A stretch of 36,279 nucleotides of DNA from JAFNAG01 sp050011535 (GTDB lineage: Bacteria > Acidobacteriota > UBA6911): the NCBI GenBank assembly GCA_050011535.1, contig JBEKIX010000023.1, forward strand, positions 1 to 36,279. The letters are read 5' to 3'. The notes beneath the pieces are model-generated. The model made no database searches and had not been told where the DNA came from. It saw nothing but the letters and a program-made list of their open reading frames with translations. Positions 7,956-15,129 of this stretch are shown one piece after another. Position 1 is the stretch's first letter. Every line of letters starts with the position of its first letter. Made by a program: the position numbers and the translations under genes.

Positions 7956-7986
7956 GGTCTTGATTCTTGAGAGGATGGGAAAGCCG

Positions 7987-8211
7987 ATGACCAATCTGAC
8001 CGACAGGATTACGATCGACCCGGAGCAGTGCGGCGGGCGCCCGTGTATTCGCGGCATGCGCATTCGGGTTGTCGACGTTCTCGATCTGTTTGCCGCCGGC
8101 CTAAATGCCGACCAGATTGTGCAGGAACTGCCGGATGTCGAGATGGATGATATCAAGGCGGCTCTACGCTATGCCGCCCGGTATATGGACCATCCAGTGA
8201 TGGTCGCATGA
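7987..8211 (+). CDS. DUF433 family protein, probable antitoxin
   Basis: 74 residues from ATG 7987. The sequence matches the DUF433 pattern throughout: DRITIDPEQCGGRPCIRG, then MRIRVVDVLDLFAAGLNADQIVQELP and a C-terminal DIKAALRYAARYM helix. These small proteins have a winged-helix/HTH fold and are found beside DUF5615 or other PIN-like proteins, where they are taken to be antitoxins. The next gene starts inside its stop codon (ATGA). ATG 7975 is a possible alternative start, but the GAGAGG ribosome site touches it directly, so 7987 is preferred. It is the first gene inside the left end of the island. Confidence 0.85.
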   Translation: MTNLTDRITIDPEQCGGRPCIRGMRIRVVDVLDLFAAGLNADQIVQELPDVEMDDIKAALRYAARYMDHPVMVA

Positions 8212-8549
8212 TCCTCTGGCTCGACGCTCAATTGTCCCCCGCCATGGCAGCTTGGATCAGCGACGAGTTCTCGGTGCCGGCAGTTGCCGTGCGCGATCTT
8301 GGTTTGCGGAACGCGAAAGACCGGCAGATCTTCCTGGCCGCAAGGGAGGCAAACGCCGTCGTGATGACCAAGGATGCCGACTTTGTCCATCTGGTCAAAC
8401 AATCCGGCCCTCCCCCACAGGTAATTTTTCTTACCTGTGGCAACACCTCGAACTCCCAGTTGAGAGAGATCCTGAAGCGCACCTTGGTTCAGACTATGGA
8501 GTGGATTGGAAAAGGCGAACCTGTGGTTGAGATCACCGCTGCTGTCTGA
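8208..8549 (+). CDS. DUF5615 PIN-like toxin candidate
   Basis: 113 residues. The protein opens with ILWLDAQLSP (acidic D6), followed by VRDLGLRNAKDRQIF and the VVMTKDADF motif (K55, D56, D58), the acidic pattern of DUF5615 proteins, which are related to PIN/Mut7-C nucleases. The family is commonly paired with DUF433 and predicted to act as RNA-cleaving toxins, though experimental support is limited. Its ATG overlaps the DUF433 stop by four bases, so both are made from one message. In the island this pair could act as an addiction module. Confidence 0.83.
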   Translation: MILWLDAQLSPAMAAWISDEFSVPAVAVRDLGLRNAKDRQIFLAAREANAVVMTKDADFVHLVKQSGPPPQVIFLTCGNTSNSQLREILKRTLVQTMEWIGKGEPVVEITAAV

Positions 8550-8729
8550 CGCCGTCATTCCTCATGCCTTTTCCCTGATCCTGGGGCCGCTCAGAGCGGA
8601 ATCTGGAGGCGGCGCGGCCGCGATGGCTGGCAACTAAAGAAAAAACCGGGGTGACGGTCGGATCTGCACCTGAATGCTGCCGGATTCAAAACCCGCAAGT
8701 TGCTTTGTCATTGGAGATGGGTGCTTTCG

Positions 8730-8921
8730 AAGTGGAAACTTGTTTCCAGTTCTGTTTCCACTTCTCCCGGAAAAACACCCGAGGTGGCAACAAAGTGGAA
8801 ACAAGAGCGGAAACATGTTTCCACTTTTGTTTCCACTTCCCGGGGAGTCGAAGGATCTCTTCGAGGTATTGCGTCTCGGATTGTGAGAGCCGGGCTCGAA
8901 CGATCCGAGAACTTCCATCAC
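8730..8921 (+). repeat. island inverted repeat, copy A (GGAAAC palindromes plus 65-bp core)
   Basis: The core 8857-8921 (starts CTCTTCGAGGTATTGCGTCT) matches the reverse complement of 12824-12888 at 62 of 65 positions. Next to it are palindromes of the word AAGTGGAAAC: a 34-bp one at 8730-8763 and a 46-bp one at 8793-8838. The copy B side has a parallel but not identical palindrome tract. Weaker similarity goes beyond the core: both copies continue into CAGATCGATC or AGATCGATCT about 20 bp later. Confidence 0.82.
8793..8838. repeat. 46-bp near-perfect palindrome of GTGGAAAC words
   Basis: The left half, 8793-8815, and the right half, 8816-8838, are reverse complements except at two positions, both of which still pair as G-U in RNA. 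The centre is ACATGT. Each half contains two GGAAAC words. No T-run follows, and it is far from a gene end (243 bp after the DUF5615 stop). Confidence 0.85.
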
Positions 8922-9471
8922 GGCATTCCCGCAAACCAGATCGATCTTGGATTCGGAGCACCCATGTCGGAATGGCAGGATCTGCCGTGGGCCGGCATGG
9001 CCGAAGAGCCCGCACCAAACACGCACCAACTACGCACCAGAGACGCAACAACCACGCAACGCGGCGGCGCCGGCGCCTCTCATCGCCCTCCTCAGCCGAA
9101 GGCTAAGGGATGGTGTCTTGCTCATCACTTCCGCCGGACCTTCAACAAACCTTCATCAGCGCCACCGGAGAAGCTCCGGACAGATGCCGAACAAATACCG
9201 AACAAAAGCGGCAAAATATGAGACGCGCTCCGTCGCTATCGAGCGCAAAACCGGAGAGCGTGCCTGCTTTTCCTCAGATTTTCCCGGGAAACGCAATCGC
9301 GCTTGGGCAAGACCGAGAGAAAGAACAACCCGACAAAACAGGTAAGTGGGTGGGATGTCCCCGGATTTTAAAAGCAGCACAATATCAGGAGCGCACGGGC
9401 GATCATGGGCTTGGAAACCGGAAAGCGTCTCGGATTCTGCCGGTTTCTCCAATGATCCGGAGAATGAAGCG

Positions 9472-10602
9472 CTATTCGCCGAGTCGCCAGATGTTGGTGA
9501 CCATCCCTGATGTGATTAGGTACTTGCCGTCTGAATTGAAGGAAACGGTGCAGCCAGCCTCCAGGAATTGGTGTCGTCCGCTCTTGATGACATCGTGAGT
9601 GAGGGTGGTCAACTTTTCTCCGGTTGACAGATCGTGGATGTGAATCGTCGGTGAAACCTTTCCCTTGCTGTATACCCGCTCTACTGCAGCAACAAGCTTG
9701 CCATCTGGTGAAATAGCGATGCCGTCGGTTCCGCTGATGGGCAACTTCGCCACTTCATTTCCATTTTTCCCATCATAGACAGCGACGCAGTACATTTTCT
9801 GAAGATAGGAAAACCCGTTATCCGTAAGAGCGGCCGCGACCCGCTCTCCACCTGCGGAAACAACTACATTGTGTGCGTACATTCCAGGCTCGATTTGACG
9901 CGTCCAGAGGAGTTGCAAGTCCTTCGTCCGACGACTTACCAACGTATGATCAAAAGAATAGGCGAGAATGTTCCTATCGGCTGAGATTCCGAATCCAAAG
10001 TCGTTGGAGAGCGCGACGTCAAAGCTGTGGCGTCTTGGTTCGCGTGGCTCGGTAGCATAGGGCGTCTTCGCCATCTCGCGATAGCTAGGTAATTCAATCA
10101 GTTCCACGGTCTGCGTCTGATATGGTTGGGTGTAACGAAAAATCAGAAGCTGACGATCAAATGCTGCCGAGATGGGTCTAATTCCGCCTAGCTTGAAATC
10201 CTCCGATTGTTTCCCCTCGATATGTCGGCCATCAGCTAAATCTACAACGCCCCACCAAAAGGCATGTTCACCAGCGCCGCCGGGACCTTCTACGTACAGG
10301 GCACGGCTATCTGAAAAGAAACTGGCAAAAAGGACACGGTCCTTAAAACGGCCCCTATAGATCGTTCGCCAGGAATCAGTTTCTACCACATGCAAGGGAT
10401 AGCCGGATTCCCTCCAATCCTCGAGGCATAGTCTTTTCCCGTCGGGCGAGATGGCCTTCGCAGTGGCGTTAGCATACTCCTGTCCCAGACTCGTCTTCAA
10501 AAAGGCTGGCGCAACCGGCGTAGCTGTCGCATCTCTAAATATGGAGGCGGTGTACAGTGAAGCGCAGAAACGAATGAATCTACGCCGCGTGATCACATCC
10601 AT
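9472..10602 (-). CDS. Tat-exported beta-propeller-like protein
   Basis: 376 residues. The start carries a twin-arginine motif (TRRRFIRF) and a short hydrophobic stretch, so export in a folded state to the periplasm or cell surface is likely. The mature part repeats a blade-like signature: AISPDGKRLCLEDW near residue 50, LFASFFSDSRALYVEG near 92, VVSAGGERVAAALTD near 252, GIAISPDGKLVAAVER near 295 and VSFNSDGKYLITSG near 356, each followed by strands, as in WD40 or TolB-type propellers. No catalytic motif is visible. It starts nine bases after the Rhs-tail gene, on the same strand, suggesting co-transcription; a partner or immunity role is possible but unproven. Confidence 0.7.
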   Translation of the reverse strand: MDVITRRRFIRFCASLYTASIFRDATATPVAPAFLKTSLGQEYANATAKAISPDGKRLCLEDWRESGYPLHVVETDSWRTIYRGRFKDRVLFASFFSDSRALYVEGPGGAGEHAFWWGVVDLADGRHIEGKQSEDFKLGGIRPISAAFDRQLLIFRYTQPYQTQTVELIELPSYREMAKTPYATEPREPRRHSFDVALSNDFGFGISADRNILAYSFDHTLVSRRTKDLQLLWTRQIEPGMYAHNVVVSAGGERVAAALTDNGFSYLQKMYCVAVYDGKNGNEVAKLPISGTDGIAISPDGKLVAAVERVYSKGKVSPTIHIHDLSTGEKLTTLTHDVIKSGRHQFLEAGCTVSFNSDGKYLITSGMVTNIWRLGE

Positions 10603-10611
10603 TTACTTTCC

Positions 10612-11442
10612 TCAGTGGTTGCACCCATAGGTGTTGTCGGTTCCAGAAATCTTATTGGGTAGGTACTGAAGCAAGCCGTGAAAAATGAGTCCTAGTAAGC
10701 CACTAGCTGGATTGAATTGATCAACATCCATCTGGACATCGCCCGTGTCGGCCCTTGTATTGACTTGGAGAGAACCGGTCAGACCAGGAGCCCGGAAATT
10801 TCCGGTGAAAAGCAATCCTGCATTCTGCCCGACAGAGATTGTATGAGGGGCACCAACAAATGGGTCGTAGTTGGGATCGTTCGGATTGTTACTGTAAAAA
10901 CCAAGATCTTGCATTTGCTTTATTAAGCCATTTACATCTCCACCGGAGAGGTTAAGCTCAGTTTTGTCGTAAACCACTCCATCGGGTCCCGTCGTGCCGA
11001 TAATTTGGACGCTGATAGTATCGAAGCTGCTGAGGTTGAGGCCGACACCTATAGCGGCAGCCATGATTGCTTTTTGAACACAGCCGGGTTCGGGTGTGTT
11101 GTTTTGTGCCGCTGCCGCTGCCGCTGCTGCAAAGGCTGCTTGCACTTGGGCGTTGTATTGCTGTAATCCGGCCCACATATCGGCGGGCATCCCTGGTGTA
11201 TAGCCGGCGGCCAAAGCCCCGCCGTACACGTCCCCAAACTGGAAGCTCCCACTCCAAAATAAATCGTCGCCGCCGCACTCCGCGTAACGGTATTCAGCGC
11301 TGCACATAAAACTGGCCGCATTGTGCCCATCAGGATCTACTTTGTTCACTGGGTCGTTTCTGACGTAGGGTACGGGACCCCGGTAAAACTTGTCAGTCAC
11401 GCTCTGATGATCAGAATCGTCGTACTCGTAGATTAGCATCAT
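10612..11442 (-). CDS. orphan Rhs-repeat C-terminal tail
   Basis: 276 residues from ATG 11442; the frame stays open about 26 codons further upstream to a TAA. Residues 26-40 (PYVRNDPVNKVDPDGHN) are the conserved end of the RHS-repeat-associated core (consensus YVRNNPVN-DPDG), after which the variable C-terminal domain begins. The whole Rhs shell with its YD repeats is absent, so this is a displaced or truncated tip rather than a full toxin. The tip has an alanine run near residues 100-112, a glycine-rich region and a C-terminal LQYLPNKISGTDNTYG segment; no nuclease or other toxin motif is evident. Island location and the adjacent exported protein suggest cargo turnover. Confidence 0.68.
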   Translation of the reverse strand: MMLIYEYDDSDHQSVTDKFYRGPVPYVRNDPVNKVDPDGHNAASFMCSAEYRYAECGGDDLFWSGSFQFGDVYGGALAAGYTPGMPADMWAGLQQYNAQVQAAFAAAAAAAAQNNTPEPGCVQKAIMAAAIGVGLNLSSFDTISVQIIGTTGPDGVVYDKTELNLSGGDVNGLIKQMQDLGFYSNNPNDPNYDPFVGAPHTISVGQNAGLLFTGNFRAPGLTGSLQVNTRADTGDVQMDVDQFNPASGLLGLIFHGLLQYLPNKISGTDNTYGCNH

Positions 11443-11818
11443 AATCGCAGACGCAATATGATGAGGCCGCGGCTGAAATACATGTCTCCTGACTATCGCG
11501 GCGCGCCTCTCCGCTTAAAGTCAAAATCCAATCCCGTCTTTCGGGCAGCATACCGCTTAAGAGGTTGAGATGATCTGTCTTTTGAGCTGCCATCATTGGC
11601 CGTCGTCATTCCATGTGCCGCCGAACTAAAGAAGCATAAGCGTTGTTCGCAGAGGTGTTTCGCTGTCTGTGTCAGTTACCTGCTTGCAAGGGCACTGCCG
11701 GCGGTCGCAGAGTCAAGAAGCAGACCGGGTTTGGATTCGCAGATGCATCGTACCAGTACCCGACCCTTTCACGAGACACGCGAAACCCAATAGCTATTGC
11801 GAAAGGGGGTGGGACGGC
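11443..11818. other. gap upstream of the Rhs tail, no gene supported
   Basis: The minus-strand frame of the Rhs tail is open only to about 11520 and shows no further Rhs core sequence. Short frames on both strands lack domains. It probably holds decayed sequence and the promoter of the Rhs tail. Confidence 0.45.
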
Positions 11819-12055
11819 TCAGTCTTGTGTCTTCAGGAGACCGTTCACCGACAGGTCTTCATCAATTAATGGCCAGTGAATCCCGTAACCTCCGGGTGAC
11901 AGCTCCGCCTTCATCCGTTCCTTTTCCGAGGCTGCTGCCAGCATTTTGGAACATTTCTCCCACGGAATCCGCAGCCGCCTATCGCCGAGGACCAGAATCA
12001 GCGCCTTGGGCGTCAGCTCGATGCCGGTCGCCGTGATGGGCTCAGTTGCTTGCAT
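11819..12055 (-). CDS. DUF2442 family protein
   Basis: 78 residues from ATG 12055 (MQATEPITATGIELTPKAL). It shows the DUF2442 pattern: short strand-rich N terminus, then LRIPWEKCSKMLAAASEKERMKAELSPGGYGIHWPLIDEDLSVNGLL, where GIHWPxIDEDLSVxGLL is the family hallmark. DUF2442 proteins regularly follow DUF4160 proteins and the two are listed as a toxin-antitoxin-like or DNA-binding pair; the biochemical roles are not settled. It overlaps the upstream DUF4160 gene by 14 bases. A longer start at 12094 would overlap more deeply and is less likely. Confidence 0.85.
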   Translation of the reverse strand: MQATEPITATGIELTPKALILVLGDRRLRIPWEKCSKMLAAASEKERMKAELSPGGYGIHWPLIDEDLSVNGLLKTQD

Positions 12056-12308
12056 TTCCTTTGTCCTCAAAACTCTTCTCCCATTCTCCCACAATCAAGT
12101 CGAAGTGATCAAAAATGATCTTGCGCACTTCGCGGCGCAAGCGCGGCGTCAGGTTATAGGACCAGGCCTCCTCAATCTCATAGAGGTCGGTCCTCAGCCA
12201 GTACTTGCATTCCGTCTCCGCCTTGCGCGCGTGGATGTGAATCGGCTCATCGCCTTCGTTTGCGTAGAAAAAGAACCGCCATCCCTGGATCAGAAGGATC
12301 GTAGGCAT
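12042..12308 (-). CDS. DUF4160 family protein
   Basis: 88 residues. The family signature is present: MPTILLIQGWRFFFYANEGDEPIHIHARKAETECKYWL, with the GD-PIHIHA motif near residues 19-27, then a helical C-terminal half (TPRLRREVRKIIFDHFDLIVGEWEKSF). DUF4160 and DUF2442 genes occur as tight pairs in many mobile regions, as here (overlap 14 bp). The function is predicted, not demonstrated. The pair lies inside the internal inverted repeats of the island. Confidence 0.86.
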   Translation of the reverse strand: MPTILLIQGWRFFFYANEGDEPIHIHARKAETECKYWLRTDLYEIEEAWSYNLTPRLRREVRKIIFDHFDLIVGEWEKSFEDKGNASN

Positions 12309-13061
12309 CCTGCTCAGTCCCCCTGAGTACGATTTATATTTTAGCCGCTAGTGGTCATTGTAACAGCCAAGTGGCACGTGTGACCTTATAGTTTTTGCTT
12401 TTGTTGGGAGCCGCCTGCAAGTCGAGGGCCGGGACTTGAGCGCTCCCCGGATCAGCCCTGCCTTGGTCTCCGCGCACCATTGTGGTCTCATCTGCGTGGA
12501 GCCCCGATCGTTCCTGCCTTCCACTAGAACTTGCGAACTTGAACAAAATCTGCAAATTCGCATAACCTTTTTTTGCGAGGTAAGTTTTTGGCCATTTTGG
12601 GACTCTTCTCTATATAAGGTCCCATTTTGGGATCTGAGGAGCACTAGGGGAACCGGCAGGATCGCAGACGCATTATTGCCAGTCCCGGGAGGCCGCACGA
12701 TGGCGCGATCCCAGCACGATGTTCGGCAGGCGACATGTTCGCGTGCTTGCCCCGTGCCTCTGTTTATCGTTTAACGGCAGGTTGCCGCCGATGCGCAGAT
12801 CGATCAGGTTAGCCGGAAGGGGAGTGATGGAAGTTCTCGGATCGTTCGAGCCAAGCTCTCTCAATCCGAGACGCAATACCTCGAAGAGTTGCTTCGAGCC
12901 ATTTCGAAGTGGAGACAAAGCGGAGACTTGTTTCCGCTTTGTCTCCGCCCTGTCTCCACTTTTTGTCGAATTCGTCGCGGAAGTGGATACAAAGAGGAAA
13001 CGAAGTGGAAACATGTTTCCTCTTTCAAACAACCTATCCCAAAGGAAATGTGAAAGATACG
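12309..13061. other. 753-bp gap with repeat copy B and paired direct repeats
   Basis: No gene is supported. CCATTTTGGGA occurs at 12592-12602 and 12622-12632 (30-bp period) with TATATAAGG between, which could be an operator-promoter. From about 12824 to 13025 lies copy B of the internal inverted repeat. A minus-strand frame across copy B (12673-13152) is repeat-derived. Confidence 0.55.
12824..13025 (-). repeat. island inverted repeat, copy B
   Basis: 12824-12888 is the reverse-complement partner of 8857-8921 (62 of 65 identical). Beyond it, 12907-13025 carries AAGTGGAGAC, GGAGACAAAGCGGA (with an exact complementary arm after an 8-base loop), TGTCTCCACTTT, AGTGGAAACATGTTTCC words, the same design as copy A but with GGAGAC variants. 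Orientation is opposite to copy A, and the two copies enclose 8922-12823. Confidence 0.8.
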
Positions 13062-13481
13062 ATGAGCGGCAAACCATTTCAGTCAAGTCTGATTCCTTAT
13101 CAAAGCGAGATCGCCACGCTGAGGAGTTCCAGGCCGCCAGTCTCATACGCACGCATCTCGGAGATCCTGCGGCAAAAGTACGGCCTCACCATTCAGCGTG
13201 CCGGCATTGCAAAGTTCGTTAAAGCCAGGTCTGGCGGTCGCAAGGTGTATTTCTTCCTCAAGGAAGTGGCCCATAAGAAGCGCGCAGCTGTTCAAACAGC
13301 TCAAGCGGGCGTTAAGCCCGCCCAGGCCGGTCATGATCCCCAAGTCATTCGACCTAATGCTGAGCAGCAGCCGCCGAAGCCAAAGTTCGAATTCACCTAC
13401 AGCGAGCGCTACAACCTCCATCGACTTCCGCCAGAAGAGGCGGCAAGGCGACGGAAAGAGCTTGAGGCACAGGGGCACTGA
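13062..13481 (+). CDS. putative HTH DNA-binding protein of the island
   Basis: 139 residues from ATG 13062. I do not recognise a named family. Residues 6-50 (SSLIPYQSEIATLRSSRPP, then VSYARISEILRQKYGLTIQRAGIAKFVKAR) look like a helix-turn-helix of the type used to bind DNA in mobile elements: a helix, a turn around RPPVSYARIS and a recognition helix. The remainder is basic, proline- and glutamine-rich and ends in a charged helix (PPEEAARRRKELEAQG). It precedes the excisionase-like gene by about 130 bp on the same strand and may be a regulator of the element. The upstream in-frame extension translates repeat copy B and was left out. Confidence 0.6.
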   Translation: MSGKPFQSSLIPYQSEIATLRSSRPPVSYARISEILRQKYGLTIQRAGIAKFVKARSGGRKVYFFLKEVAHKKRAAVQTAQAGVKPAQAGHDPQVIRPNAEQQPPKPKFEFTYSERYNLHRLPPEEAARRRKELEAQGH

Positions 13482-13615
13482 CGCCCAAGGGCTCTATACG
13501 CCATGCAGCCGGTAAATCTGAACACGTTAGTCGGGCCGGTTCGCATGGGGCAATTGCCACAATGGCAGCATACAATCAGTTTCACCTGAATACACATAGT
13601 GCAGGAGAAGCTTCA

Positions 13616-13885
13616 ATGACCATCGCGGATTCAGCGATAGATCGAATCCGAGGTTTAGCAGTTTTGGAAAGTGGGACGCCTCACGGCATTGGTTCCCTCC
13701 CCCAGCGAATCGAGTGTATCCAGAAGGCCATGACCGCGAGGCAGGTGGCGGAGTTTCTGGCCATCAGCCCGATCACCGTGTACAAAATGGCCAAGGCCGG
13801 CAGGCTGCCGAGCTTCCGCGTGGGAACCGCAGTGAGGTTTGATCCGCGTGCCATTGCGCAATGGCTGCGCGGCAACGCCGTGTGA
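13616..13885 (+). CDS. excisionase-like helix-turn-helix protein
   Basis: 89 residues from ATG 13616, preceded by an AGGAGAAG ribosome site. Residues 38-86 match the MerR-like excisionase domain (HTH_17): MTARQVAEFLAISPITVYKMAKAGRLPSFRVGTAVRFDPRAIAQWLRG. Proteins of this type bend DNA at attachment sites and favour excision by the partner integrase, or act as regulators. It converges on the integrase gene with only 14 bp between the stop codons. A longer in-frame start at 13562 has no ribosome site. Confidence 0.83.
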   Translation: MTIADSAIDRIRGLAVLESGTPHGIGSLPQRIECIQKAMTARQVAEFLAISPITVYKMAKAGRLPSFRVGTAVRFDPRAIAQWLRGNAV

Positions 13886-13899
13886 AGGGTGGTTACGCC

Positions 13900-15057
13900 C
13901 TATTCCCAATCTTCGAATATGGTGTTTACTCTATCCCGGACTACGGCGCCGCGATTGGGTTTGAGATAACGCAGCGTGCTTTCCAGATCGCTGTGCCCCA
14001 TCCACTGCTGCATCGTGCGCAGGTCGACGCCGCTCCACAAGGCCCAGGTGGCAAAAGTGGCGCGGAATTTATGCAGGTAAAAGTGCTCAGCATTCAACTT
14101 CGCTCGTTTCGCGATCGCTTTGCACGCGTCCAGGAAGTCCAGCTTCGGTCTGCATCCTGAGGTCGGAAACAGCAGCGGACATCCGGCGGTATCCGCAGCA
14201 GCTTTGCGCATCTTAAGAGATTGGATGAGCTTGTCGGGGATGGGCACCTCGCGTCCTTTGTAGGCTTTCGGCGAAAAACCGAACTCCGGCTTGTAGCGCA
14301 CCGTCACGACCCCGCGCGTGAGATTGACCTCGGACCAGGTGCAGTACATGACCTCCTGCTCCCGCAGTCCGGTCATCAGGAAAAACTCAAACCACAGGCG
14401 CTCGTCTTCGTTGCAGGCCGCAAAGAATTTTTTGAGATCCTCGCGCTCGTAGATCTCGGGCTCATCCTCGACGTAGCGCGGCCAGTCATTCTTGCCGACG
14501 AGGCCGCGTACGCCATTGGTTTTCAGAAATGACATTACTGCTTCGAATTTGTTGTAAACAGTCCTTGGCTGGAGCTTTTTCGTATCGCGGAGGAACGCAC
14601 TGAACTGGAGCAGGTCCGAACGGTCAATCTCCGACACGCGGGCTTTGCCACAGGAGTCAAGAAAGTAGGAGAGCGCCGATTGATATGCCGCCCAGGTTTT
14701 GTGCTTCTTGGTTTTCCTGATTTCGTCGAGATAAGTAGCCGCGGCATCGCCCAGCAGCGTGCCGCCGCTATCGCCGTCATCGGCCAGCCGGATGCCGGCC
14801 GCCTTGCTGGCAAGGATTTGTTCGTGTTGATGCCGACGTGCTGCGGCCGTGCCGGCATCTTTGCCAACCGATCGGCGCACGCGCCGGGCGCCGTCGTACC
14901 ATTCCAGATAGTAAGCGCCCTCCGAGTGTCGTTCTTGCCGGTCGGCGACGAGCACGTAGTCCGGCTTGACGCGGCCGTTGGCGGAGACGACTACCTGGCA
15001 GAAGCGTAAGCCGTTTGCAGTTCTAACGCGTTTCGTGAGGTTGACATGTCGATTCAT
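13900..15057 (-). CDS. tyrosine recombinase/integrase of the tRNA-Ser island
   Basis: 385 residues if started at ATG 15057, which has GGAGG about 12 bases upstream; ATG 15099 would add 14 residues but covers candidate arm sites. An N-terminal arm-binding-like region is followed by a SAM-like core-binding domain (about 100-190: TYLDEIRKTKKHKTWAAYQSALSYF) and the catalytic domain with the full set R232 (MTGLREQEV), K267, H329 and R332 (LHKFRATFA), H355 (WMGHSD) and nucleophile Y364 (STLRYLK). It should cut and rejoin the 22-bp attachment sequence at the tRNA 3' end. It lies 73 bp inside attR and reads away from the tRNA, the usual position. Confidence 0.93.
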   Translation of the reverse strand: MNRHVNLTKRVRTANGLRFCQVVVSANGRVKPDYVLVADRQERHSEGAYYLEWYDGARRVRRSVGKDAGTAAARRHQHEQILASKAAGIRLADDGDSGGTLLGDAAATYLDEIRKTKKHKTWAAYQSALSYFLDSCGKARVSEIDRSDLLQFSAFLRDTKKLQPRTVYNKFEAVMSFLKTNGVRGLVGKNDWPRYVEDEPEIYEREDLKKFFAACNEDERLWFEFFLMTGLREQEVMYCTWSEVNLTRGVVTVRYKPEFGFSPKAYKGREVPIPDKLIQSLKMRKAAADTAGCPLLFPTSGCRPKLDFLDACKAIAKRAKLNAEHFYLHKFRATFATWALWSGVDLRTMQQWMGHSDLESTLRYLKPNRGAVVRDRVNTIFEDWE

Positions 15058-15080
15058 CGGTGGCCGAAACCTCCGTTTCG

Positions 15081-15098
15081 GTATCACCAATGGTATCA
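15081..15098. promoter_or_regulatory. candidate right-arm integrase sites
   Basis: GTATCACC at 15081-15088 and GTATCA at 15093-15098 lie between attR and the integrase start. They repeat the GTATCACC pair at the left end. Inference from word sharing and position. Confidence 0.35.
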
Positions 15099-15129
15099 TA
15101 GCTTGTCAAGTTATTGAAAACAAAGATCA

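Larger units (their letters stand above)
8550..9471. other. 922-bp gap with GGAAAC-type palindromes, no supported gene
   Basis: Several overlapping frames cross this stretch but encode only repeat-derived peptides (GNK, WKQ and FPLLFPL runs) without domains. It contains repeat copy A (about 8730-8921). The remainder, about 9000-9470, has short iterations such as ACGCACCA/ACGCAACA near 9020-9060 and CCGAACAAA near 9185-9205 and nothing else recognised. Confidence 0.6.

Noticed and set aside
8793..8838. Intrinsic terminator for the DUF433/DUF5615 pair
   Set aside because: It is 243 bp past the stop codon and lacks a T-run; the related structure in copy B is not next to a gene end.
8701..8850. 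CRISPR array suggested by recurring GGAAAC words
   Set aside because: The words are palindromically arranged, unevenly spaced and have no unit repeat plus spacer layout; no cas genes are nearby.
8651..9345. Several overlapping plus-strand frames of 70-170 codons
   Set aside because: All translate the GGAAAC palindromes and adjoining repeats; none has a domain or a convincing ribosome site.
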